From Endomychus coccineus (lineage: Eukaryota; Arthropoda; Insecta; Coleoptera; Endomychidae): 64,000 nucleotides of DNA. Positions 56,391 through 64,000 of the stretch are shown here, piece after piece (positions within the stretch are counted from its first letter, which is position 1; each line of letters begins with the position of its first letter). The stretch lies in NCBI GenBank assembly GCA_958510875.1, contig OY294068.1, forward strand, positions 161,608,388 through 161,672,387. The letters are read 5' to 3'. The notes under the pieces are model-generated. The model was not told the DNA's origin. It saw nothing but the letters and a program-made list of their open reading frames with translations, and searched no databases. Both the position numbers and the translations under genes were made by a program.

Positions 56391-56771
56391 AAATCCTGTA
56401 TACGGCATTGCAGTGATGGCATATTAGCTAATAAGATACCGGAACCTTTCATTTTATCCTCGTTTGATCTTGAAGTACCTATTTAAGAATCAGTTCCTTT
56501 TTGTTTCTTGTGAAATTCAGGCTATATGAACATATCGAACGCAATCCCTTTGTTGAATATCACTAGGCTTATTTAATATTATAGTTCACTTTCAAAACAA
56601 ACAATGTTATATGTTTTGCAAATGAGATGTGATGTGCAATCAGAAAGAAGTATTTATCACATTATCAATATGATGAATTGCCGCAAAGTAACAACTTCTA
56701 CAATTTATTCTCAAAGTATGTGGTATTTTGGATTCAACAAAAATATTATCACTATCCGGGATACGATTATA

Positions 56772-57419
56772 CCGGGATATCAAAAATTATCTTGGTCAAG
56801 GGTGGTTGTGGAATCTAAAACGTGTGTCTTACTTTACGTTTGAAATATTTATGTCACTGTCACACTGGCATCATCAATAACCTACAAATTTCATACCTAT
56901 TTATATCAGTTGTAAAACAATAATGAACTACAAATTATGAAATAACGGTTTTAGTAACAAGAAAAACTAAATTACAGTAATTGTTGGAAATGTCCCCCGT
57001 TTTGTTCGATGCACATTAACTAGCGCACCCGTTCGAAAATAGGCTTCAATCATGAAAATCATGTGCTGTGTGGTAAGAGGCATGATTCAAAAACTGGATT
57101 AGAAAATTTCAGCACAATGACTCAACAGATTCTGTCACAACAAAACATATTCTTGAAGTAAGGCACACGTTTTACATTCCACAACCACCCTTGAACAAGA
57201 TAATTTTTAATTTGTTGTTCATTATTGTTTTACAACTGAAATAAATAGGTACGAAATTTGTAGGTTATTGATGATGTCAGTGTGACAGTGACATAATCAT
57301 AGATAACTCTACTACCGGTAGTAGAGTTATCTATGGACATAATTATTTCAAACGTAAAGTAAGACACACGTTTTACATTCCACAACCACCCTTGACCAAG
57401 ATAATTTTTGATATCCCGG
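56772..57419. mobile_element. MITE with CCGGGATATC termini, TA target
   Basis: A shorter relative of 29812-30778. Ends CCGGGATATCAAAAATTATC and its inverse are flanked by TA (56770-56771, 57420-57421). Inverted repeats extend about 170 bp, through ACTTTACGTTTGAAAT and AACCTACAAATTTCATACCT. A partial third copy of the end (57142-57200) lies inside, a sign of nested insertion or rearrangement. The right arm carries the 38 bp palindromic insertion at 57298. It ends 18 bp inside the intron from the GMC donor site. Confidence 0.85.
57298..57335. mobile_element. 38 bp perfect palindrome flanked by 8 bp duplication
   Basis: The arms are CATAGATAACTCTACTACC (57298-57316) and its exact inverse (57317-57335), with no spacer. 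GACATAAT occurs directly on both sides (57290-57297, 57336-57343). The same repeat elsewhere (30690-30710, and inverted near 56847) reads through this point with a single, slightly altered copy of GACATAAT, so the palindrome is an insertion. An 8 bp duplication is the hAT or P signature; this looks like two terminal repeats with nothing between them. Confidence 0.85.
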
Positions 57420-57437
57420 TATTTTACCGATACATAC

Positions 57438-57653
57438 CAAAACAGCCATTCTCCTGCGGTGTTGTCACGTATCCCCAATTTTTATATATATTAGAACTCA
57501 ATGTGTGTATCCCTGGAATTTCACTCAAATCATTTTCTTCTTCACCCGCTTCAAGAAGTAATACCTTCCAACCAATCACTTCCGTCAGTCTAGTTGTAAG
57601 AGCAGATCCAGATGTTCCTGCTCCTATTACTATGAAGTCAAATTCTCCATAAT
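57438..57653 (-). CDS. GMC oxidoreductase (glucose dehydrogenase-like), FAD-binding exon
   Basis: The - strand reads YGEFDFIVIGAGTSGSALTT, then GWKVLLLEAGEEENDLSEIP and NWGYVTTPQENGCFG. FIVIGAGTSGSALTTRL is the Rossmann dinucleotide-binding motif (GxGxxG) and LLLEAG is the ribose-contacting Glu strand; both bind FAD. The acceptor is TTTATAG at 57654 and the donor is TTTG|GTATGT at 57437. The exon end G joins GA of the 3' exon to give CFG-MVGGRC, restoring the family's C-GM---RC order. The exon with the signal peptide should lie at higher coordinates and was not found. A MITE begins 18 bp into the intron. Confidence 0.93.
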
Positions 57654-58059
57654 CTATAAATGAAATATAAATATTCCTTTATTATTTGAAATTTATTAAT
57701 TATCTTGATCATTGTTTTCTATAGTTATATTCCCTAATTATGGGCTATCACTTCAAATTGTCATACAAACCAAACAATTATTCCTCTCAAAAATTACTAC
57801 AGAATCAAATATAATACGAACATAAAAATTTAAAGGAATCAAACTGAAAATACCGTAGAAATAGAAAAGGATAAAATATGTTCTAATTATAAAATTGATT
57901 GTGATTCATTTCTCCACAATCGATTATTATATGAGGAATAAGCTTTGGCATCTTGAAAAGTCGAAAGTTACAATGAAATAATAGACTTGTCAAGATTACA
58001 TTTTCAACAATGTATAACACTTGATATTCTGATGAGTTTTTGCTCAAAATTAAATCAGT
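57654..58059. other. intronic, no exon recognised
   Basis: Sequence 5' of the FAD-binding exon. No signal-peptide exon with fitting donor was found here. Confidence 0.4.
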
Positions 58060-58235
58060 TTTATACGACTCGGTGATGAGGTGGAAAAGAATAGAGCTCA
58101 GGGCGACCAAAACAATCCTGGATCATCTGAAAGCTCATCCTAGATGCTGTCACGGGAGCTACGAAAAGCGCTCTCACGGCAGGTTTTGGAGCACTAATGA
58201 AGGTGGATCCCCTCCACCTGACTATAAAAGGTGCA

Positions 58236-59799
58236 ATAATATAAAGATTCTTGACCCAGTATGAATTTATATAAAAATTCTCGGGAAATAGGTCACAATA
58301 ACACTCTGTTTTAAATGTTCGTCTTTACGTACGTTTCGGTCTCACGACCTTCATCAGAAGACTTATTATGTAAAAAGGGGTTAATTAAAACTAATTAGCA
58401 CAAGCGTCCATATCGCACAATTTTCAATCAAAAAGCCCACGCCGTCGAAACGAACAGAACCACGAATAATCGAAAATTGTATCGTTAATATTAAAGTATA
58501 ATTTTTTGTAACAAGAATCCACTGTTCAGTAAAATTCTCATAATATACAAACGCATATTGCTATGGTCTCAAAGCAACTAAAGTTCGAAGCTATTTGTTG
58601 ATATTTACTCGAAACCAGATGTAGATTTATGACGTACTTGAAAAGGTTTTAGACCTGCATCGGAATTTACTTTAAGCGTTCTACCTAAAATATACTTTTA
58701 ACATTATAAAGACGCATGTAGGAATTTGCTCGTAATACACTAGAAATGAATGGCTACCCAAAAACGTTCTTCAATCCTATCATTAAAGAGAGAATAAACA
58801 AAATCTATAATGGTTCTTCATATAAAAATAACATAATAGGTAATACAGACAATTTTATAACATAACCATACATTCCAGAGACCTCAGAGAAAATTAAGAA
58901 ATGTTTGAAAAAGTATGATATAAAGGTCGCGCATAAACCTACTAACTGTGTTGGAAAATATTTCTCAAATCTAAATCCTTCAATACCTTAAGATAAACAA
59001 ACCCACACAGTATACAAATTGAATTGTTTAGATTGTGATGGAACTTATACTGGAATCTCCAAACAATATTTACAAAAAAGAATGTACGGCCATAAGTATA
59101 ACACAAGAAATAATAACTTAGAAAATTCCACCGCCCTTGCTAAACACTGCTTTGATTATAACCATCAGTTTGATTACAAAAATGTTAATATTTTAACTAA
59201 AGAAACCAATTATTATAAAAGATCTATCCTGGAGATGATTCACATAAAACGGGATTCCAATTCTGTGAACCATAGGAATGATATTCAGGGATTGAGTCAG
59301 ATTTATACTAACTTGATTAATTAAAACTCTTGCAAATTCCTACATGCGTCTTTATAATGTTAAAAGTATATATTAGGAAGAACGCTTAAAGTAAATTCCG
59401 ATGCAGGTCTAAAACCTTTTCAAGTACGTCATAAATCTACATCTGGTTTCGAGTAAATATCAACAAATAGCTTCAAACTTTAGTTGCTTTGAGACCATAG
59501 CAATATGCGTTTGTATATTATGAGAATTTTACTGAACAGTGGATTCTTGTTACAAAAAATTATACTTTAATATTAACGATACAATTTTCGATTATTCGTG
59601 GTTCTGTTCGTTTCGACGGCGTGGGCTTTTTGATTGAAAATTGTGCGATATGGACGCTTGTGCTAATTAGTTTTAATTAACCCCTTTTTACATAATAAGT
59701 CTTCTGATGAAGGTCGTGAGACCGAAACGTACGTAAAGACGAAAATTTAAAACAAAGTGTTATTGTGACCTATTTCCCGAGAATTTTTATATGAAAAAA
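58236..59799 (+). mobile_element. Penelope-like element with inverted terminal repeats and 13 bp duplication
   Basis: The left repeat (about 58262-58732) and right repeat (about 59336-59795) are inverse copies of about 465 bp: TTATATAAAAATTCTCGGGA, ACGTACGTTTCGGTCTCACG, CGTCGAAACGAACAGAACCA and ATTATAAAGACGCATGTAGG all recur inverted. Between them is the element's C-terminal coding part. TATAAAAGGTGCA flanks it at 58223-58235 and 59800-59812. The reading frame of the host retroelement closes when the insertion is removed. About 26 bp beyond the left repeat (58236-58261) belongs to the insertion, as often seen with this class. The reverse transcriptase is absent. Confidence 0.9.
58740..59323 (+). 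pseudogene. Penelope-like GIY-YIG endonuclease domain
   Basis: Upstream frames give KKCLKKYDIKVAHKPTNCVG and KYFSNLNPS. The open frame 59019-59324 reads NCLDCDGTYTGISKQYLQKR, then MYGHKYNTRNNNLENSTALA and KHCFDYNHQFDYKNVNIL. The GIY-YIG core is visible as YTGISK (usually Y-G-T/S), the Arg in QKRMYGH and the Cys pair CLDC before it, features of Penelope-type nucleases that nick the target. Stops upstream (58862, 58991) leave it without the reverse transcriptase. Confidence 0.85.
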
Positions 59800-60228
59800 T
59801 ATAAAAGGTGCAGCAACAAAAGCTGCCTACAGACTGGAGCATGAGAATCACATCGAAGCTGGTGTGGAAGTGCATCAACACCCTAAACAATATTGGCGGA
59901 GACGGTCACTCTGAAATAAGTGGAATTGAAATAGCCGATGAGCTTGCAAAACTGGGGGCTATAGAACGCCATGGCAAACCTGCGACGAAACTATATAAAT
60001 ATGCGCATATACATCTGCACAGACAGTCGTTCCGCTCTAGTAGTTCTTAAGTCACCTAGAGTCGCATCAAGGCTTGTCAAAGAATGCAGAGATATCCTAG
60101 CTGAACTAGCCAGGAGAAATAAAGTTCAACTCATCTGGGTCCCTGGACGCTGTGGAGTTGAAGGAAATGAAATTGCCGACTCCCTGGCCAGACGGGACCG
60201 TCTGGCGCTCCTGTCGGACCGGAGCCAA

Positions 60229-61767
60229 CTGGCAACAGTGCCCTGAGGCTAGACTCTATATATCTCAAACGCTGAGCATGTGTTGTTCAACGCAGTTGCC
60301 GTTTTTCCGACCAGTCCGAACGCCAACTGTGTAAATCAGCGAAAATTGGAACACCCTCTGGAGGCTAGCCTGCTAGCTCTATTTAGTGAATTAACATATG
60401 ATAAAAGTGTTTCTTTTAAATAAACGGACTTTACCGGATTTGAAAGGATTAGTAATGTCAGGTAACTATCAAAATCGATCATTGTTAATACTAATAGTAA
60501 TATTGACAAGACGAAGTTTTAAAAAAATCATTGATTTCCCTGTAATGCTCCAACTCGATGGAATTTTACATCACGTGCAGTATTTACCATCCATAAAAAT
60601 AAAGACAAATTAATTAAAATTAAACAGTGATGACTTTTCAACAGATCAGGTTTCATTAAATGCTGCTGTTGGTTTAAAATCTTATTTAGAAAATGAAGAA
60701 TTTTTGTTTTTTCTTGATAATTTTAAATTAATACTTGAACAAACCGATCTTATTTTTCAAATTTTACAACATAAATTCAAGAGATCGTTTGAAAAATTTC
60801 AAGTTTCCGTAATACAGAATTTCATTTTCATATTTTATTTGAAAATTTTTGAACTGATGAGGCTCCTCCCGCGAAAATGAGGAAAACATATAATTTGGTA
60901 GACAAGAAACTACATTAAGTATAAACAAGTTTTTTATGAAATTTTAGATACTATTAAAGGTCAAATTGAGATTCGATTTTCCGATTTACATGAATTGAAG
61001 TTTTTTGACTTGACGAATAGAAGATTTTTCGAATCTTTTTCAAAAGAGTTTCCCAATACACTTTAAGATAACTTAGTTCTAAAATATAAATTTTTTGATA
61101 AAATAGCACGGCACAATGAATTATGCGTTATATACTCGGATAAAGATATTTTAGGCTAGTATGACAGCCACGCCGATATGATAAAATATATGATAGATAA
61201 CGATTTGCAACAAGTTTTACCCCTGTTTTATAAACTACTTTGTTTGACAGTCACCATTTTTGTCACGTCGGCATCGGTGGAGAGATCATTTTCTACTCTC
61301 AAACGAATTAAAACTTACATGCCAAATACAATGGGCCAAAATCGTTTATACAATGTTAGTTTAATATCTATTGAAAAAGATTTAGTAAAACACTTAAAAT
61401 ATAATGATACATTTTTTGATAATATTATTGATCATTTTTCGCAAACTGAAGACCGTAGAATTCCGTTAATATATAAAAAAAAATAATAGAATTAATTTAA
61501 AAGAACGAAATATGAAAAATTCCAAAAAAAAAGAAAAAATATTAAAAATCCAAAAAAAAAATAAAAGACAAAAAACGAACAAAAAAATTTTTTGGCAAGA
61601 GAAACTCTATACCTTCACGTTGGTTCTTGCTGGGTAACAATTAATTTTGTCACTGAAGTAGCTGGTACGGTCGCTGTGCAAAGGTTAAAAGGCTGTGAAT
61701 AGAGTATATTTTTACAAAAACGTTTTATGTCCAGCCTCCTCTCTCCAAAATTCACGAGCCGCCACTG
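60229..61767 (+). mobile_element. hAT copy, left end truncated
   Basis: Sister of the element at 32293-33883. Similarity starts at CTGGCAACAGTGCCCTGAGG (60227), which in the other copy is about 147 bp inside the left end, and runs to TTCACGAGCCGCCACTG at 61767. The terminal left inverted repeat and its duplication are therefore missing. The transposase end at 61178-61486 is better kept: SASVERSFSTLKRIKTYMPN, then NRLYNVSLISIEKDLVKH and DNIIDHFSQTEDRRIPL. The Glu in VERSFSTLK (dimerisation motif) is Gly in the other copy. Confidence 0.88.
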
Positions 61768-61959
61768 ACTATGGGCATCGTAGATGATCCCATAAGTAGG
61801 AAATGCAGAGAGGTGGAAAAACCGCCTCTCACATCCTGTTGAAATGCCCTACTTGGACATCCCTCAGGCACCTTTAATTCGGTGAAGCCAGCGTTAGCAA
61901 TATTCTGGGTTTTTGGAGGGCCACAAACCTGCTAGAATAGAATAGTCAGCCATGGCATG

Positions 61960-62215
61960 GACATGCTAGGTGGGGCGTCACAACATTTTCGAGTTACAGT
62001 GCGAGATCATTTGAATCAATCCCACATCGATGGATTGGACGCGGTAGTGAATTCCCATGGCCACATCGTAGCGCAGACATTAGTCCGTTAGATTTTATCT
62101 GTGGGTTCATATGAAGTCTTATGATGAAATCAATTTACTAGACGCACTTTCACAAAAAATTCAACAAGCGGCCAATATGATTCAAAATGTCGAAAATACT
62201 TAATAAAGAGCCTAA
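61960..62215 (+). pseudogene. Tc1/mariner-type transposase C-terminal scrap
   Basis: One frame gives HRWIGRGSEFPWPHRSADIS and PLDFICG; another gives ALSQKIQQAANMIQNVENT. These match the order RWIGR-GP--WP-RSPDLSPLDF and the helical tail of the same broad group as 28000-29013. The second acidic motif is just visible as GVTTFSSYSARS-like sequence. Ends are undefined. Confidence 0.65.
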
Positions 62216-63000
62216 GAAAGTGTATTGGGATAAGCGATGGACACTTTCAACACCAGTTAAAGTAATTTTTTTTAAATGTTATATATTTTGAATAAATTGC
62301 GTTGTATTTTTGAAATTTAAATTTTTTAGATAATTGTTCTTTCAAAGACGAATATCTCGCAAAGAGCTTGAGAGTATGTTCTTTACGTGGAAGTATTGAC
62401 TCTTCTCTAGTTCGAAGCCAACACATTCCTAGCTTTACAGGGTAAAACAGTATGCGGAATTTAATTCGTCACGAAGTACGTAGCAAGCGTCCTCTATAGG
62501 AACTAGGTTCAAACTAGTACCGATTTCGGATTGATCACCTCCAAAAATCCTACTGCTTCAATTTTGAATTTGATATCTTCAGCCGTTTTAAAATTATTGT
62601 AATTTTTAGAACTATTTTATTATTAAAATATTAATTACCATACCAATGGAGCCATTTTGAGAAATACAATGGCGCAGGACAGACTAAATCACTTTGCATG
62701 ATAGGTATGGAGAAAAAACTAAATGCAGATCTGAGAGCGTGTACCTATAATTTTTTGATATTTAAATATTAAATCCCTATTTAAATATTATTTTCTAGAT
62801 TTCTGTCGCATAAAAAAGGTGATATTTGGCCAACGAAACCCATTTTTTTAAGCAAATATTTATAAGTGTTTGACCTTAAAAAATGCAAAATTTTCTTCTG
62901 CTTCTCATTTTTAAATCTAGCCCCCTCCCCCTGGTAAAATCGCAGCATTGTAAAAGAGTGTTCTCAGCAATTGGAGACTATGGTTAAAACCGTTGTAGCA
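62216..63000. other. no gene recognised
   Basis: AT-rich spacer between transposase remnants. Confidence 0.45.
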
Positions 63001-64000
63001 CGATACACTTAGTCCAAAGTTTTTCTAATTTTTCGATCCCTTCCAAATAATACGATTTCGGCAATCCTTCAAAATAGGTGTTTGTTTCAGTGATGACCTC
63101 ATCGTTTGAACCAAATCTCTTTCCGCCGAACCATTTGTCCAAGTTTGTAAATAGATAAAAATCGCAGGGGGCCAAATCTGGAGAATATGGTGGATGACGA
63201 ACCAATTCGTTGCGCAATTCATGAAATTTTGCTATTGCGACTGCAGACCTATGTGCCGGTGCGTTGTCCAGGAGGAAGAGCACTTTTTTCTTTGCCAAAT
63301 GCAGGCGCTTCCGCTTCACATCAGCGTCGAATCGATTCAGCTCTGCATATTATACGCCGGTGATCGTTTTGCCCTTTTCAAGGTAATCGATATGTGCATC
63401 CCACAAAACTGTCGCAATGACTTTGTTGGCCGATAAACCCACTTTTTCTTTTTCGACTTCGATTTGCTAGGACAAGTCCACTGTTTCGATTGTTCTTTGA
63501 ACTCTGGTGTATTGTGATGAATCTATGTTTCGCCCACGGTTATGAAACGGCGCAAAAAGTCCTTCTTATCGCGCTTGAACATCACCTTTAAAGTTGTCAC
63601 ATGGTCGCGCTTGTTGTCGACAGAGAGAAAATGCGGCACCCATCTGGCAGATAGCTTTCTCAAATTCAAAACTGTATGCAAAATGTTTCGTACACTTTCA
63701 GTTGAGATGCTCATAGCTTCAGCAATCCCGTGCACTTTAACTCGCCGATCGTTCAATATCATACCATTGCTTTTATTGACGACCAGAACGTTCGGCGTTC
63801 TTTGTGGTCATACTAGCACAACGAAAAGCAGTAAACCAATTGTGAATCGTTCCAATCGATGATGAAGAGTCCCCATAATGTTTAACAAGCGATGCGTTGG
63901 TTTGTGGAAGAAATGATGTTTAATCAAGACGCGAAATTCACTTTTTTGATTACAAAAATCTTCAAGGTTGCTTGCTTTCGATAGATGTTGAAACAGAACT
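63001..64000 (-). mobile_element. mariner transposase, long but inactivated, runs off the window
   Basis: On the - strand the N-terminal half (63523-63762) reads VKVHGIAEAMSISTESVRNI, LSARWVPHFLSVDNKRDHV and KRDKKDFLRRFITVGET. The C-terminal half (62984-63319) reads KRLHLAKKKVLFLLDNAPAH, LRNELVRHPPYSPDLAPCDF and KSYYLEGIEKLEKLWTKCI. The second and third catalytic D are intact (LLDNAPAH, LAPCDF); the first is G (VGET). A stop follows GET, and a deletion removes part of the linker near 63780. It is the best preserved mariner coding region in the window. Confidence 0.92.

Larger units (their letters stand above)
58060..61960 (+). mobile_element. RNase H-type non-LTR retrotransposon, interrupted by two insertions
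   Basis: Segments 58060-58235, 59813-60228 and 61768-61960. The first reads AVTGATKSALTAGFGALMKV and DPLHLTIKGA. After the Penelope-like element it resumes exactly as ATKAAYRLEHENHIEAGVEV. Next come SGIEIADELAKLGAIERHGK, then IYICTDSRSALVVL and RDILAELARRNKVQLIWVPG with GVEGNEIADSLAR. The usual order has TDSRSAL before NEIAD, so a rearrangement or mosaic is present. The RNase H His is changed (VPGRCG for VPGHCG). After the hAT, the C-terminus (MGI-DDPISRKCREVE) continues. Dead. Confidence 0.85.

Noticed and set aside
1..64000. CRISPR arrays, operons, tRNA or rRNA genes
   Set aside because: No regularly spaced short repeats, no cloverleaf-like sequence and no conserved rRNA core was noticed; the window is eukaryotic.

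Overview
The window looks like nuclear DNA of an insect, possibly a beetle, although the order is a guess. The evidence is AT-rich sequence, spliceosomal exon boundaries (gtaagt, gtatgt, tttcag), insect-type glucose-dehydrogenase-like and GalNAc-transferase exons, and a dense mix of mariner, hAT, P-like, Crypton-like, Penelope-like and non-LTR elements typical of arthropods. Nothing indicates a bacterial or viral genome: there are no operons, rRNA or tRNA genes that I can see, and no CRISPR array. Only two host genes can be supported, both partial. One is a single + strand exon of a GALNT2-type polypeptide N-acetylgalactosaminyltransferase (41686-41954). The other is a - strand GMC oxidoreductase of the glucose dehydrogenase type, with two exons (57438-57653 and 48495-49963) separated by a 7.5 kb intron full of transposons. 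A secreted-protein first exon at 30883-31044 and a short open stretch near 44.0 kb are weak candidates. Layout: 0-4 kb has a decayed mariner and the 3' end of an RNase H-bearing non-LTR element. 4.3-5.7 kb is a large foldback element. 7.3-9.3 kb is a P-element-like transposon interrupted by a poly(A) non-LTR insertion. 9.4-11 kb has another non-LTR 3' end and a THAP fragment. 13.9-15.9 kb has a DDE transposase remnant and a non-LTR element that appears to carry a restriction-like endonuclease. 16.2-18.9 kb is a mariner split by an insertion that carries a Penelope-like fragment. 20-21.6 kb has two adjacent related foldback MITEs. 22.7-30.8 kb is a run of inverted-repeat elements, including a head-to-head transposon pair and a near-complete 2.3 kb Tc1/mariner-type transposon with about 600 bp terminal inverted repeats. 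31.4-34.7 kb has two non-LTR elements, one interrupted by a hAT with a clean 8 bp duplication. 36.3-37.9 kb is a second hAT with a clean 8 bp duplication. 41-48 kb has the GALNT exon, a duplicated-unit MITE and degraded transposases. 48.5-57.7 kb is the GMC gene with a mariner, a THAP element, a Crypton-like element and MITEs in its intron. 58-64 kb is a non-LTR element interrupted by a Penelope-like element and a hAT, then more transposase remnants. The stacked insertions give a relative order of events. Several insertions can be closed exactly by removing the element and one copy of its target duplication: 32293-33883, 36328-37937, 58236-59799 and the 38 bp palindrome at 57298-57335. The two host genes share no evident pathway. 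I found no convincing new multi-gene system. The most unusual objects are a 38 bp perfect palindrome flanked by an exact 8 bp duplication, a transposon whose inverted repeat includes the start of its own transposase gene, a head-to-head transposon pair, and a Crypton-like tyrosine recombinase with an apparent short intron.
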